Shown: positions 8,624 to 18,234 of the stretch, one piece after another | Position numbering within the stretch: the stretch's first letter is position 1 | Layout: each line of letters opens with the position of its first letter | NCBI RefSeq assembly: GCF_020736705.1 | Contig: NZ_CP085990.1 | Coordinates: 2,666,001-2,730,000, forward strand | DNA from: Psychrobacter sanguinis | Lineage (GTDB): Bacteria > Pseudomonadota > Gammaproteobacteria > Pseudomonadales > Moraxellaceae | Direction of reading: 5' to 3' | DNA length: 64,000 nucleotides | Notes under the pieces: generated by a model | What the model was told of the DNA's origin: nothing | Databases searched by the model: none | The model's input: the letters and a program-made list of their open reading frames with translations, nothing else | Translations under genes and position numbers: made by a program

Positions 8624-10957
8624 ATGGCAGAAACCAATAAAGAAACATCGAAACCCGCTACCCAAAAAAATGAAGAACAGCAGTCTCAGTCTCAGTCTCA
8701 GTCTCAGTCTCAGTCTCAGCAAAAATTCTCTCAAGACTTTTATTCTCGTTCAAGTTTTGATGAGTTAAAAGCCACAACGACTCAATACCGCCCAGTGGCC
8801 AAAAAAATTGGTACGTGGTTGGATAAAGCTGGCATAGAACGATTGGCTCAATATAACGATCAAGCAGCCGACATTTTTTATCGCAAAGGCGTTACCTTTA
8901 CCGTTTATAGTGATGCGGAAAATATCGAAAGAATGATTCCTTTCGACATTATTCCAAGGGTAATAGACGCCAAAGAATGGCAACAAGTGGAAGCTGGGTG
9001 TAAGCAACGTATTAATGCGTTAAACATGTTTTTAGATGATATCTATCATGAGCAGCGCATTATGAAAGCTGGTGTCGTGCCTGACTCTTATGTTTATGCC
9101 AGTGGTTGTTATGAACCTTGGATGATGAATATTAATTTGGAAAAACCGGTTTATTCTCATATTAGCGGTATCGATTTAATCCGTGATGAAGCGGGCAAGT
9201 TTTGTGTATTAGAGGATAATTTACGTATGCCTTCTGGCGTCTCTTATATGCTTGAAAGTCGTAATATCTCAAAAATGTTATTGCCAGACTTATATGAGTC
9301 GGCTTCTGTATTAAGCATTGATGATTATCCTGAGCGCTTAAAAGCCTGTTTGGCCAGTGCTACTGATAAATATGATCCGCAAATTGTTATTTTAACGCCA
9401 GGTCGATTTAACAGTGCTTATTATGAGCACGCTTATTTGGCACATGAGATGAATGTACCTTTGGTACATGGCTACGACTTAATTGTGGAAGACAGCAAAG
9501 TATATATGCAAGCAGTGCGCGGCAAAGTACCCGTCGATATTATTTACCGCCGTATTGATGATCCTTATTTGGACCCTTTAGGGTTTGACGCCAACTCCAT
9601 CCTTGGCGTATCTGGTTTAATGAGTGCCTATCGTGCCGGTAATGTGGTGATTGTTAATGCTCCTGGTACAGGTGTGGCCGATGATAAAAGCCTATATCCG
9701 TTCGTTCCAGATATGATCGAGTTTTATTTGGGAGAAAAACCTATATTACCCAATGTACAAACTTATCAGTGCCGCAAACCTGATGAACTTGAATATGTCT
9801 TAGAAAATTTAGATAAGTTAGTGGTCAAGGAAACCCAAGGTTCAGGTGGCTATGGCATGCTTATTGGGCCTACTTCGACAGAACAAGAGATTGAAGATTA
9901 CCGAGTGCGTTTACTTGATAATCCTGCAGGGTTTATCGCCCAGCCTACCATTTCACTATCAACCAATCCCACCACAGTCAATGGCGGTATTGCGCCAAGG
10001 CATATTGATTTACGTCCATTTATCTTAAGTCATGGTGACGGTTCGGTTGATATTGTTCCTGGTGGACTTACTCGAGTCGCTATGAAAGAAGGCTCATTGG
10101 TGGTCAACTCCTCACAAGGTGGCGGTATAAAAGACACTTGGGTCATCGATTTAACTCAAGAACAACTTGATGACAGCGATGTCTCGAAATCTAATAGTGA
10201 TACCTATAGTGACAATGGTTTTGCAGGTTCAGCGGCAATGCGCCATGCGTCATACCTTAATGTCACCTCTTATCCTGTTGAAGTTGGCTACGACAATACA
10301 CCTGATGCCCCTATCATTTTATTGCTATCTAGAGCCAACCATTTGGTTTGGTTGGGTCGATATAGTGAAAGACTGCACTATTATGATGCAATAATGAAGA
10401 AAATTGTTCGTAATGAATTGAATTCTAGTCAGATACATCAGCTTATTAATCGCTTGGGAATAGGCGCAAATATGGTAATTGCCGATGAGTCCAATCCTGA
10501 ACTGTACAAATTAGCGGTATTACGAGATTTAGAGAGCAATCAGATTCCTGAGGTTATTGAAGCTATTGAAACTAATGTACAGGAAGTAAAAGGCATCATT
10601 GGAAAAGACACAGCTGAGCTATATAACTTAATCAAACGTTTGGCCAGTGCGGGCACATATCGAGCAGCGACTTTACAGCTACAAGCCTGTAATGCGGCTA
10701 TGGAACAAGAGAATCAAACGGTGACTTATTTTTGGGAATTAGGTCGTTATTTTGAAGCTTTAGAACGTACTATTTTGCTGGATCAGGATTTCTCTGAGAT
10801 AAGCGTCCAATTTAAGGCCTGCGTCAACGACCTTCCTCAAAATACGCGCTGGCGTGAACTTATTCGTTTAACCAATCAGCTGATTAAATCTAAGAATTTT
10901 GATGATTATTTGCTGTTGAGTGAAGAATTCAATGCCTTATTACAGCAAGGAGTATAA
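8624..10957 (+). CDS. Fused circularly permuted ATP-grasp / alpha-E protein (Anbu operon)
   Basis: 777 residues that join two usually separate proteins. Residues ~60-500 are the circularly permuted type 2 ATP-grasp domain (DUF404/DUF407): FYRKGVTF, YASGCYEPWMMNI, VLEDNLRMPSGVSYML and the glycine-rich ATP loop VVKETQGSGGYGM near 400. Residues ~565-770 are an alpha-E domain (DUF403), starting LLLSRANHLVWLGRYSERL and ending EELNALL-like. ATP-grasp enzymes make amide or peptide-like bonds; the product in this system is unknown. The first 45 residues are disordered and include an SQ dipeptide run from a hexanucleotide repeat. A GGAGG site precedes the ATG. It heads an operon with a transglutaminase and Anbu. 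Confidence 0.92.
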   Translation: MAETNKETSKPATQKNEEQQSQSQSQSQSQSQQKFSQDFYSRSSFDELKATTTQYRPVAKKIGTWLDKAGIERLAQYNDQAADIFYRKGVTFTVYSDAENIERMIPFDIIPRVIDAKEWQQVEAGCKQRINALNMFLDDIYHEQRIMKAGVVPDSYVYASGCYEPWMMNINLEKPVYSHISGIDLIRDEAGKFCVLEDNLRMPSGVSYMLESRNISKMLLPDLYESASVLSIDDYPERLKACLASATDKYDPQIVILTPGRFNSAYYEHAYLAHEMNVPLVHGYDLIVEDSKVYMQAVRGKVPVDIIYRRIDDPYLDPLGFDANSILGVSGLMSAYRAGNVVIVNAPGTGVADDKSLYPFVPDMIEFYLGEKPILPNVQTYQCRKPDELEYVLENLDKLVVKETQGSGGYGMLIGPTSTEQEIEDYRVRLLDNPAGFIAQPTISLSTNPTTVNGGIAPRHIDLRPFILSHGDGSVDIVPGGLTRVAMKEGSLVVNSSQGGGIKDTWVIDLTQEQLDDSDVSKSNSDTYSDNGFAGSAAMRHASYLNVTSYPVEVGYDNTPDAPIILLLSRANHLVWLGRYSERLHYYDAIMKKIVRNELNSSQIHQLINRLGIGANMVIADESNPELYKLAVLRDLESNQIPEVIEAIETNVQEVKGIIGKDTAELYNLIKRLASAGTYRAATLQLQACNAAMEQENQTVTYFWELGRYFEALERTILLDQDFSEISVQFKACVNDLPQNTRWRELIRLTNQLIKSKNFDDYLLLSEEFNALLQQGV
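8684..8719 (+). repeat. (TCTCAG)x6 tandem repeat inside the ATP-grasp gene
   Basis: Six perfect hexanucleotide units encoding (Ser-Gln)6 near residue 21-32. Gain or loss of units would keep the frame, so it could change tail length but not switch the gene off. Confidence 0.95.
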
Positions 10958-11746
10958 GTGATGAAACTTAGTATTGATCATCAAACTAACTATTACTACA
11001 AAGAGTTCGCCCAACGTAGTGTGCAATATATTCGAATGTCGCCAATGGCCCTACCACATCAAATCGTGCATACCTGGTCAGTGATGCTACCCAAACTAGC
11101 TACCTTACAAAAGGATGGTTTTGGCAACACTTGGTTTACGCTGAGTCGCAATGAAAAACACGATAATTTGCAAATACAGGCGTCAGGTATTGTCGAAATT
11201 AATACCGATACTCAATATGTTGAAGACAGTGGAGAAATTCCCTATCTACTATTTACAGTACAGACTCCCCTTACCTATTGCTCGACAAGTATGCGGGACT
11301 TTGCTGCACCTTATTTAGAAACAGTAACGCTCGAGAATTTACGAGGCTTAGCAAGTGCGCTTATTACTCAAATGCCCTATACCACAAATGTGACTCACGT
11401 AGGGACTACGGCCGAAGAAAGCTTTGAGATGAAGGCCGGCGTGTGCCAAGATCATACCCATGTATTTTTGGGGTGCTTGCGTGATAAAAAGATACCAGCA
11501 CGTTATGTCTCTGGTTATCTGTATGATGCCGATCAAAACCATATGTCGAGTCACGCTTGGGCAGAAGCTTATCTAGATGGGTATTGGTATACCTTTGATA
11601 TCTCTAATCAACTCTTCCAGCCAAGTCATCACGTCTATGTCGCTATTGGTCGAGATTATTTAGATGCAGCGCCGGTACGCGGTGTGCGTATTGGTGGTGG
11701 TTATGAAAGCCTATACAGCCAAGTTATGGTAAACCGTATTGACTGA
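10958..11746 (+). CDS. Transglutaminase-like cysteine protease family protein (Anbu operon)
   Basis: 262 residues, with the bacterial transglutaminase-like N-terminal beta domain (SIDHQTNYYYKEFAQRSVQ..RMSP) and a transglutaminase core. The catalytic triad is visible: Cys in GVCQDHTHVFL near residue 161, His in SSHAWAEAYL near 198 and Asp in YTFDISN near 213. The fold hydrolyses or rearranges peptide bonds. It starts right behind the ATP-grasp/alpha-E stop and precedes Anbu by about 118 nt, the usual neighbourhood for this family. No signal peptide, so probably cytoplasmic. Confidence 0.92.
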   Translation: MMKLSIDHQTNYYYKEFAQRSVQYIRMSPMALPHQIVHTWSVMLPKLATLQKDGFGNTWFTLSRNEKHDNLQIQASGIVEINTDTQYVEDSGEIPYLLFTVQTPLTYCSTSMRDFAAPYLETVTLENLRGLASALITQMPYTTNVTHVGTTAEESFEMKAGVCQDHTHVFLGCLRDKKIPARYVSGYLYDADQNHMSSHAWAEAYLDGYWYTFDISNQLFQPSHHVYVAIGRDYLDAAPVRGVRIGGGYESLYSQVMVNRID

Positions 11747-11864
11747 TGATTTATCAACCATTTTTTATTATTAGTGATTTTAAAATTTTATCAACCCCCT
11801 CAATATTTGTTAATCATTAAAAATAAATGTACTGATTAATGAATTCTTTAATGACAGGAATTAT

Positions 11865-12608
11865 ATGACTTATTGCGCCGCTTTACGCCTTAAAGAAGGC
11901 ATGATTTTCGCGAGTGACACCCGAACAAATGCAGGCGTTGATCACATCTCTACTTTTCGAAAAATATACACCTATGGTGTTGAAGGTGAAAGATTTATCG
12001 TTTTGCAAACTGCGGGGAATTTGGCCACTTCTCAAGCAGTATTTACCCAATTACAAAATGATATTAATCAAAACCAAGAGCCCAATCTGCATACAGTTAC
12101 CACTTTATTTGATGCGGCTCAATTGGTAGGACGCTACATGCGTGAGATTACCAGTAATGCACAAGCTGTCGCCAATGAGCCCAACAATGCCAACTTTACT
12201 AGCTCTTTTATGCTTGGTGGCCAAATAAAGAACCAGCCCACTGAATTGTATATGATTTATCCTGAGGGTAACTGTATACGGGCTACTACAGATACGCCAT
12301 TTTTCCAGTTGGGTGAAAGCAAATATGGAAAACCCATCTTAGATCGTTCTGTAATTTATGACGCTGATTTATACCACTCTGCGCAGGCATTGATGTTATC
12401 TTTTGATTCTACGATACGCTCTAATTTATCAGTCGGCATGCCCATTGACATGATTATTTATGAAAATGACAGTCTAAAAATTCCTGAAATTCGACGTATT
12501 GATGAACACGATACTTACTTTAGTGATCTTAGTGCTCAATGGTCAAATGCGTTACGCCAAGCCTTATTAGACTTGCCAAATTACCCAGAAGATTATTGGC
12601 AACGCTAA
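11865..12608 (+). CDS. Anbu, proteasome-like N-terminal nucleophile hydrolase
   Basis: 247 residues of the ancestral beta-subunit (Anbu) family related to HslV and the 20S proteasome. After removal of Met1 the chain begins with Thr (MTYCAALRL), the expected nucleophile. FASDTRTNAGVDHISTFRKIYTYG carries the conserved Asp17/Lys33-like positions. SSFMLGGQI and GESKYGKPILDR are further family motifs. Known relatives form open spiral assemblies; substrate and partner are not settled. It is the last gene of the ATP-grasp/alpha-E, transglutaminase, Anbu operon and is followed by a strong terminator. Confidence 0.93.
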   Translation: MTYCAALRLKEGMIFASDTRTNAGVDHISTFRKIYTYGVEGERFIVLQTAGNLATSQAVFTQLQNDINQNQEPNLHTVTTLFDAAQLVGRYMREITSNAQAVANEPNNANFTSSFMLGGQIKNQPTELYMIYPEGNCIRATTDTPFFQLGESKYGKPILDRSVIYDADLYHSAQALMLSFDSTIRSNLSVGMPIDMIIYENDSLKIPEIRRIDEHDTYFSDLSAQWSNALRQALLDLPNYPEDYWQR

Positions 12609-12678
12609 CTCAGTAATAATTAATATTCGACATTTCTTACGGTCTTAACTGACAAATCATTTTGTTATAAAGCATTGA

Positions 12679-12717
12679 AAAAGAGTCAAAACCATTTTAC
12701 GGTTTTGACTCTTTTTT
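12679..12717. terminator. Intrinsic terminator after the Anbu operon
   Basis: Perfect 15-bp stem (AAAAGAGTCAAAACC and its complement) with a 7-nt loop, flanked by A and T runs. It can serve both Anbu and, from the other strand, arsH. Confidence 0.92.
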
Positions 12718-12768
12718 GGTTATATTTTTCTAGCAATATTTATTTGATATCATCACATTTATAATAGC

Positions 12769-13563
12769 TCACAAGTCTTTTTGATTGACTCGCTTCATCA
12801 GCTCCTCAGCACTCTCCACTCTTTCAGAATATCTATCGACCAAATAATCAGACTGATCCCGAGTCAGTAGTGTGAATCGCACCAATTCTTCCATCACATC
12901 AACGATGCGCAAATAAAACCCAGAAGGCTTCATACGCTTGGTGATATTTCCCTGCTCGTCTTCTACGTCCTCAAATTCTAAGAACGCTTTGGGGACTGAA
13001 GATTGGTTTGGGATAGTAATCATCCGCATCCAACGACCTAATATCCTAAGCTGATTGACAGTATTAAAAGATTGCGAGCCGCCACAAACTTGCATCACCG
13101 CTAGGGTCTTGCCTTGAGTCGGACGTACCGCTCCGAGTGATAATGGTATCCAATCTATTTGTGCTTTCATGATACCGGTCATCGAACCGTGACGTTCAGG
13201 AGAACACCAGACCATACCCTCACTCCACTGCACTAAGTCACGCAGTTCAATTACTTTGGGATGAGTAGTGTCTTCGGTATCCGGCAAAGGTAACCCTGTA
13301 GGATTAAAAATTTTAACCTCTGCACCCATTGCCGTTAATAAGCGAGCACATTCCTCTACTACCAATCGGCTATAGGATACTTCCCGTAAGGAGCCGTACA
13401 GCAATACAAATTTTGGTCTATGAGTCGATAGTTGCTGCTTAAAGTCCGTGATAGAAGGAATTTTGAATTGTTCTGGGTTGATGTTTGGAAGATTTTTGCC
13501 TAGTGATTGATTTGCTGACTTTTCTGTTAAGTTGTTTAAATTTGGTTTTGTTGAATTTTTCAT
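12769..13563 (-). CDS. arsH: ArsH, NADPH-dependent FMN reductase / organoarsenical oxidase
   Basis: 264 residues, the usual ArsH size. The flavodoxin-like core starts with [20 protein letters not shown] near residue 52 (FMN phosphate loop GSLRxxSxSR). [21 protein letters not shown] near residue 140 and [14 protein letters not shown] near 170 follow. In other bacteria ArsH oxidises trivalent methyl- or phenylarsenicals to less toxic pentavalent forms. The first ~45 residues are a polar extension. It is the last gene of the arsB-arsC-arsH strand. Confidence 0.93.
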   Translation of the reverse strand: MKNSTKPNLNNLTEKSANQSLGKNLPNINPEQFKIPSITDFKQQLSTHRPKFVLLYGSLREVSYSRLVVEECARLLTAMGAEVKIFNPTGLPLPDTEDTTHPKVIELRDLVQWSEGMVWCSPERHGSMTGIMKAQIDWIPLSLGAVRPTQGKTLAVMQVCGGSQSFNTVNQLRILGRWMRMITIPNQSSVPKAFLEFEDVEDEQGNITKRMKPSGFYLRIVDVMEELVRFTLLTRDQSDYLVDRYSERVESAEELMKRVNQKDL

Positions 13564-13631
13564 CTGAGTTATTTTCTTCTTAGTTGGTTATTTTGATGAT
13601 GAATGTGGAAAGGTGTTTGAGATAGTGTTAT

Positions 13632-13655
13632 TTTTATTTGCTTAGGCTATTTTAT
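13632..13655 (-). repeat. 24-bp direct repeat, copy 1 (upstream of arsH)
   Basis: Identical over 24 bases to 14302-14325. It lies 69 nt before the arsH start codon. On the coding strand it begins ATAAAATAGCCTAAGC. It may be a shared regulatory site or a duplication scar. Confidence 0.8.
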
Positions 13656-13745
13656 ATTGTACTAATTGATACAGTAAGTAACGGCTAGGCTTTTATCCAA
13701 CGGCTATCAAACTTATCAGATATCTATAAGCCTAAAAACAACACG

Positions 13746-14276
13746 CTATTCAATCAAGTCTAACAGCGCCTGTTTACGCTCTAAATCCGGCAAATTAGCA
13801 ATCTCTAATAACTGTACGACGCGCTGTTCAATGGTAGCAATGGTGTGCTCAAAATTGGCTTTGGTTTGTTGCTCATCCCCGGTATCTTTTGAGGGATCGG
13901 CCAGTCCCCAATGCAACTTGGTTAAGCGTGGTAACGTTCCGAGCCATACAGGACATGTCTCCCCTGCCGCATTATCACAGACTGTGATTAGTACATCAGG
14001 CTCAAAGTCGCCCATATAGTCGCTATCATCCCAAGCGTTACTGCTCAGCCCTTGTGTCGTATACCCCGATTCATTTAAATAGCGTAGAGTTAATGGGTGA
14101 ACCTCACCTGAAGGCGTACTGCCTGCACTTTTAGCGATAAGTTTGGGTTTAGCTTTTTGTGTTCTCTGCTCTACTTGCTGCTGGTCTTTTATAGCATATT
14201 GATTGGTAATGGCTTCGGATAGCACACTTCGGCAACGGTTGTGGGTGCAGATATATAGAATTTTTAAAGGAGTCAT
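13746..14276 (-). CDS. arsC: Arsenate reductase, low-molecular-weight phosphatase type
   Basis: 176 residues that reduce arsenate to arsenite. The phosphatase P-loop CTHNRCR (C-x5-R) lies at residues 10-16, and the redox cysteine pair CDNAAGETCPVW sits near residues 98-105. The latter matches thioredoxin-linked ArsC, where the disulfide relay runs through three cysteines. A GLADPS motif supplies the acid Asp near residue 127. An insertion of ~20 residues after the first helix makes it longer than the ~130-140 typical of the class. It lies between arsB and arsH in one direction. Confidence 0.9.
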   Translation of the reverse strand: MTPLKILYICTHNRCRSVLSEAITNQYAIKDQQQVEQRTQKAKPKLIAKSAGSTPSGEVHPLTLRYLNESGYTTQGLSSNAWDDSDYMGDFEPDVLITVCDNAAGETCPVWLGTLPRLTKLHWGLADPSKDTGDEQQTKANFEHTIATIEQRVVQLLEIANLPDLERKQALLDLIE

Positions 14277-14301
14277 AAGGGTGTTCCATTATAAGGTTTA
14301 G

Positions 14302-14325
14302 TTTTATTTGCTTAGGCTATTTTAT
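14302..14325 (-). repeat. 24-bp direct repeat, copy 2 (upstream of arsC)
   Basis: Perfect copy of 13632-13655, here 26 nt before the arsC start. The pair brackets the arsC gene. Confidence 0.8.
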
Positions 14326-14416
14326 GATGGTTTTAACTTGGTACTTGTTACTTATCAGCCCTGAATGCTGGTTATCGCCACTTGCTGATTACAACTAGAC
14401 GATTGCAACCAACTGA

Positions 14417-15706
14417 TTAGCTGACCATCGGTAGCCACAGTACCAACGCAGTCAGTGTTGCTAGCAAAACAGGCACAGTTAGGATAATACCGACCTTGAA
14501 GTAATACCCCCAAGTGATGACCACGTCTTTACTTGCTAGCACATGCAGCCATAACAAAGTGGCCAATGAGCCAATGGGGGTAATTTTTGGCCCTAAATCT
14601 GAGCCAATCACATTGGCATATACCATCGCTTGGGTAATGGTGTCGGGCTGAGTGGTATCGGCTATCGCCAAAGACTGAATCAATACAGTCGGCATGTTAT
14701 TCATAATTGAGGACAAGCCTGCCGACATAAAGCCGGTCCCTATTGTCGCTATCCATAGTCCTTGTTGACCTAAAACATCCAAAGCTTGTGTTAGATAATC
14801 GGTCAATCCTTCATTTTTAAGCCCATAGACTACCAAGTACATACCCAATGAAAACACCACCACTTGCCAGGGCGCACTTTTAAGTACTGTAGGCACTGAT
14901 AGCTTCTTATTCACTAGCGCGGTGATGACCAACGTCGCCGCCCCTACTCCCGCTATCACGCTAATAGGCATACCCATAGGCTCTAATACAAAAAAACCTA
15001 ACAATAATGCTGCCAATACTAGCCAGCCCATGTAAAAGGTAGCGCTGTCTTTGATGGCGGTGGCAGGCTCAGGCAAGCTGTCCACATCATATGATTTAGG
15101 AATATCACGGCGATAAAATAAATATAGTACCACCAGAGAGCTGAATACTGAGACTAGGTTCACCGGTAGCATTACTTGCGCATAGCGATCAAAAGAGATA
15201 TTAAAGAAATCTGCTGACACGATATTAACTAAGTTTGAGACGACCAGTGGCAAACTGGCGGTATCAGCAATGAACCCTGCGGCCATAATAAACGCCAACG
15301 TAGTCGCTGCAGAGACTCTCATCTTCAATAGCATCGCTATCACAATAGGCGTCAGAATAAGCGCTGCCCCATCATTGGCAAACAGTGCCGAGACGACTGC
15401 ACCTAGCAGCACTATTAGGGCAAACAGAGTATTAGCATTACCGCCAGCGAAGCGGGCCACGTGCAAGGCTATCCACTCAAAGAAACCCGCTTGATCAAGG
15501 AGCAGGCTAATTATAATAATAGCAATAAACGCAAAAGTGGCATTCCACACAATGTCCCATACCACGGGAATATCATCAAGGCTAATCACACCAGCGATAA
15601 GCGCCAATACTGCACCCAAAATAGCACTAACCCCTATCCCTAACCCACGCGGCTGCCATATAACCAGTATCAAAGTGACAATAAATATAAAAGCAGCAAG
15701 GAACAT
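14417..15706 (-). CDS. arsB: Arsenite efflux transporter ArsB
   Basis: Inner-membrane arsenite/antimonite exporter, 429 residues, about 12 hydrophobic helices, the length of the classical ArsB family. Typical segments are visible: [19 protein letters not shown] near residue 48, [18 protein letters not shown] near residue 108 and [14 protein letters not shown] near residue 335. No ArsA ATPase is adjacent, so it should be driven by the membrane potential. It is the first gene of the ars strand and shares its promoter region with divergent arsR. Confidence 0.95.
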   Translation of the reverse strand: MFLAAFIFIVTLILVIWQPRGLGIGVSAILGAVLALIAGVISLDDIPVVWDIVWNATFAFIAIIIISLLLDQAGFFEWIALHVARFAGGNANTLFALIVLLGAVVSALFANDGAALILTPIVIAMLLKMRVSAATTLAFIMAAGFIADTASLPLVVSNLVNIVSADFFNISFDRYAQVMLPVNLVSVFSSLVVLYLFYRRDIPKSYDVDSLPEPATAIKDSATFYMGWLVLAALLLGFFVLEPMGMPISVIAGVGAATLVITALVNKKLSVPTVLKSAPWQVVVFSLGMYLVVYGLKNEGLTDYLTQALDVLGQQGLWIATIGTGFMSAGLSSIMNNMPTVLIQSLAIADTTQPDTITQAMVYANVIGSDLGPKITPIGSLATLLWLHVLASKDVVITWGYYFKVGIILTVPVLLATLTALVLWLPMVS

Positions 15707-15794
15707 AGGACCTCTCTATGGGGTTAAGGGTTAATAAAACACACAAAAAAGTGTGAGAATAGGGATAATGGTAGGCGAATTACGACAAGTATAG

Positions 15795-15816
15795 TATATT
15801 CGCTTAACCGAATATA
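15795..15816. promoter_or_regulatory. Candidate ArsR operator
   Basis: Perfect 8-bp inverted repeat TATATTCG-CTTAAC-CGAATATA between the divergent arsB and arsR start codons. It matches the ATATTCG-type dyads bound by ArsR-family repressors, so arsenite would release both directions at once. Confidence 0.8.
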
Positions 15817-15854
15817 TGTTTTTTTAATTATAGTTTTAACTTAAGAGGTCGCAT

Positions 15855-16127
15855 ATGCAGCCCGTTACCTTCTTTAAAGCATTATCAGATCCTACCCGTC
15901 TTAAGCTTATCGTAGAGATTAAACAGCACGACGCTATCTGTGTCTGCGACTTAATAGAAAAGCTAGATCAGCCACAACCGACTATTTCGCGTCATTTGAG
16001 CCACCTACGTAAAGCGGGATTAGTAACCTCTGAGCGTAGGGGGACTTGGATGTGGTACGCCCTCTCGCCGCAATTACCCGACTGGTGTCTGGATACCATT
16101 GGTAGTATTAAAGTTGACTCCGTGTAA
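15855..16127 (+). CDS. arsR: ArsR-family arsenite-responsive repressor
   Basis: 90-residue winged-helix dimeric repressor. The metal site ICVCDL near residues 33-38 matches the arsenite-binding ELCVCDL motif. The recognition helix is QPTISRHLSHLRKAGLV near residues 48-64. AAGAGG precedes the ATG. It is divergent from arsB, with the dyad operator in between. It ends shortly after the wing (WMWYALSPQLPDW) and lacks the C-terminal extension of some homologues. Confidence 0.95.
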   Translation: MQPVTFFKALSDPTRLKLIVEIKQHDAICVCDLIEKLDQPQPTISRHLSHLRKAGLVTSERRGTWMWYALSPQLPDWCLDTIGSIKVDSV

Positions 16128-16256
16128 GCACAACTTAAAGCCTATTGATAATTAAGTTTATAAAAATTATATTGGTTGTATATTGAATTTACATCGACTG
16201 GCTTTACAGTGGCTAATGATAATAAACGTCTGACTATAATAAAAAAGGACTTTGAT

Positions 16257-17234
16257 ATGACCTCCTCTATGAGCAATGACCCGAATAGTAACACCTCAAA
16301 TACTGACATTAAGGGTACTCATTCTACTGATACTACTCACACCGCTGAGGCTAGTGTAATTACTGATGGTACTATTCTGGCCTGTATAGATGGCTCTAGT
16401 GTGACAGAATCAGTATGTGATTATGCAGCGTGGTATGCCAATGAATTAAACTTGCCACTTAGCCTGCTTCATGTCATCGATGTTCCCAAATCCTATCGTC
16501 ATGATCTAAGTGGCTCTATCGGTATGGACAGTCGCAGCAGCTTACTTAAAGAGCTGACTTCGCTGGATGAGCAGACTGCGCGTGTTGCCAATAAGCATGG
16601 TGAGGCGTTATTGCAAGATGCTAAGGCACATATTCTAAGAACACTGCCACAGGCAAACGTTTATAGCTATCTACGCCGTAGCAAACTGCTACCAGCCATC
16701 AATCATTATGCAGACAACACCCGAATTATCGTCATAGGTCGACGAGGTAAGGACCATCAAAATGACCATGTTAATATTGGCAGTCAGATTGAAAATGTAG
16801 TCCGCGCTGTCAATCGTCCTATCATGGTGTGCTCTGATGGCTTTATCACCCCTGAGTCTTTTATGATTGCATTTGATGGTAGTGAAACCGCCAAACGGGC
16901 AGTACAAATCATCTGTGACAACGAGATTGCCAAAAACTTAGTCGGTCATATCGTCATGGTAGACAACAAAGACACTGCCAATGAGACTGAACTTTATAAA
17001 GCCCATAAGAAAATGAGTGATGAGGGCTTTAATATCACCGCTCACCTGATTGACAGCAAAAAAGTAGGCAATGGCGATGTGGTTTCCGCCTTAACCAGTT
17101 TCCGCAATGACCATAACATCAGTATGTTTGTGATTGGGGCTTATGGCCATTCTAAATGGCGCCGGTTCTTCGTGGGCAGTACCACTACCAAGCTTCTAAC
17201 CAAGACCACTGCCCCAGTAATCTTATTACGTTAA
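16257..17234 (+). CDS. Tandem-domain universal stress protein
   Basis: Cytoplasmic stress protein with two Usp domains. The ATG at 16257 was chosen because AAAGGA sits 7 nt upstream; the ATG at 16176 has no such site. Domain 1 begins TILACIDGSSVTESVCDYA near residue 37, and domain 2 begins FMIAFDGSETAKRAV near 202. Domain 2 ends with the ATP-binding signature GAYGHSKWRRFFVGST (G-x2-G-x9-G-S). Domain 1 carries GRRGKDHQNDHVNIGS in the same place. It lies 129 nt after arsR on the same strand, so arsenite-linked expression is possible but not shown. Confidence 0.88.
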   Translation: MTSSMSNDPNSNTSNTDIKGTHSTDTTHTAEASVITDGTILACIDGSSVTESVCDYAAWYANELNLPLSLLHVIDVPKSYRHDLSGSIGMDSRSSLLKELTSLDEQTARVANKHGEALLQDAKAHILRTLPQANVYSYLRRSKLLPAINHYADNTRIIVIGRRGKDHQNDHVNIGSQIENVVRAVNRPIMVCSDGFITPESFMIAFDGSETAKRAVQIICDNEIAKNLVGHIVMVDNKDTANETELYKAHKKMSDEGFNITAHLIDSKKVGNGDVVSALTSFRNDHNISMFVIGAYGHSKWRRFFVGSTTTKLLTKTTAPVILLR

Positions 17235-17312
17235 GCGACTGCGTTAAATGGCTGCATTAAACGATTATGCTAAACGGCTACTTTAATTGACCTTTTTATG
17301 CCTCTTACAAAA

Positions 17313-17347
17313 CAAAAAACCTGAGAACACGCTATCGTATTCTTAGG
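17313..17347 (-). terminator. Terminator of the cys import operon
   Basis: On the minus strand a 12-bp imperfect stem (CCTAAGAATACG with its partner) and ATAG loop is followed by six T, about 60 nt after the cysA stop. Confidence 0.7.
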
Positions 17348-17406
17348 TTTCTTTATATAGAAACAAGCTTCTATTAATTCAAGCTAGCCTAGATAGGTAG
17401 TTACAG

Positions 17407-18129
17407 TTACACTAAGTCTAGGAAGTCAGCAACGAACTCATTTGATGGATTCGCTATCAGCTCCTCTGGGCTACCAATCTGCTCGACTGACCCATGATTC
17501 ATAACCACAATTTCATCAGACACATCACGTGCTTCTTCTTGATCGTGGGTAACCATAATACTGGTAACCCCCAGCTCATGGTGAATATTCTTCAGCCAAG
17601 TACGCAGCTCTTTACGAACCTTGGCATCAAGTGCTCCAAAGGGCTCATCTAAAAGCAATAGCTTAGGCTCTACCGCCAACGCCCGTGCTAAAGCAATACG
17701 CTGACGCTGACCACCAGAGAGCTGATGCGGATAAGCATTGGCCAATGTTGGCAATTGTACCAGTTCTAATAAATAATCGACCCGCTTCTTAATATCGGTA
17801 TTGCTAGGACGACGGTCCTTTGGCAGTAGCTTTAGACCAAAAGCAATGTTTTCCGCGATGGTCTTATGACGAAACAACGCATAGTGCTGAAACATAAAGC
17901 CAATTTGGCGCTTCTGAACAGGTGTATCAGTGACATCTACGCCATCAAATAAGATACGGCCTCTATCTGCATACTCAAGACCGGCAATAATGCGCAGTAA
18001 TGTGGTCTTACCACATCCTGACGGACCTAATAATGTCGTTAACTTACCGGTCGGTACTTTTAACGAAATATCTTCTAGGGCGACAAAATTACCAAAGCTT
18101 TTATGGACGTTCTGGATATCTATGCTCAT
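17407..18129 (-). CDS. cysA: Sulfate ABC transporter ATPase CysA (short form)
   Basis: ATPase that powers sulfate/thiosulfate import. Walker [13 protein letters not shown] is near residue 34, the ABC signature [16 protein letters not shown] near 136, Walker [18 protein letters not shown] near 155 and the switch His in VTHDQEEA. It matches CysA closely over the nucleotide-binding domain. The protein stops at 240 residues, while E. coli CysA has about 365; the C-terminal TOBE-type regulatory domain is missing. Two more stop codons follow soon downstream in frame, so the short form looks real rather than a single misread. It is the last gene of cysT-cysW-cysA. Confidence 0.92.
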   Translation of the reverse strand: MSIDIQNVHKSFGNFVALEDISLKVPTGKLTTLLGPSGCGKTTLLRIIAGLEYADRGRILFDGVDVTDTPVQKRQIGFMFQHYALFRHKTIAENIAFGLKLLPKDRRPSNTDIKKRVDYLLELVQLPTLANAYPHQLSGGQRQRIALARALAVEPKLLLLDEPFGALDAKVRKELRTWLKNIHHELGVTSIMVTHDQEEARDVSDEIVVMNHGSVEQIGSPEELIANPSNEFVADFLDLV

Positions 18130-18234
18130 GGTTATACTCTTATAATTTTTAATATAGGGCTAATCTTTTAAATAGGGCTATTCATTATTCATACCCTATC
18201 TATTAATGCGGTTTGCTTTACTAGTCAGTAGAGA

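Noticed and set aside
8684..8719. Phase-variable on/off switch in the ATP-grasp gene
   Set aside because: Repeat unit is six bases, so slippage stays in frame.
16176..16256. Upstream ATG start of the universal stress protein
   Set aside because: No ribosome site and a non-conserved extension; the ATG at 16257 has AAAGGA at good spacing.
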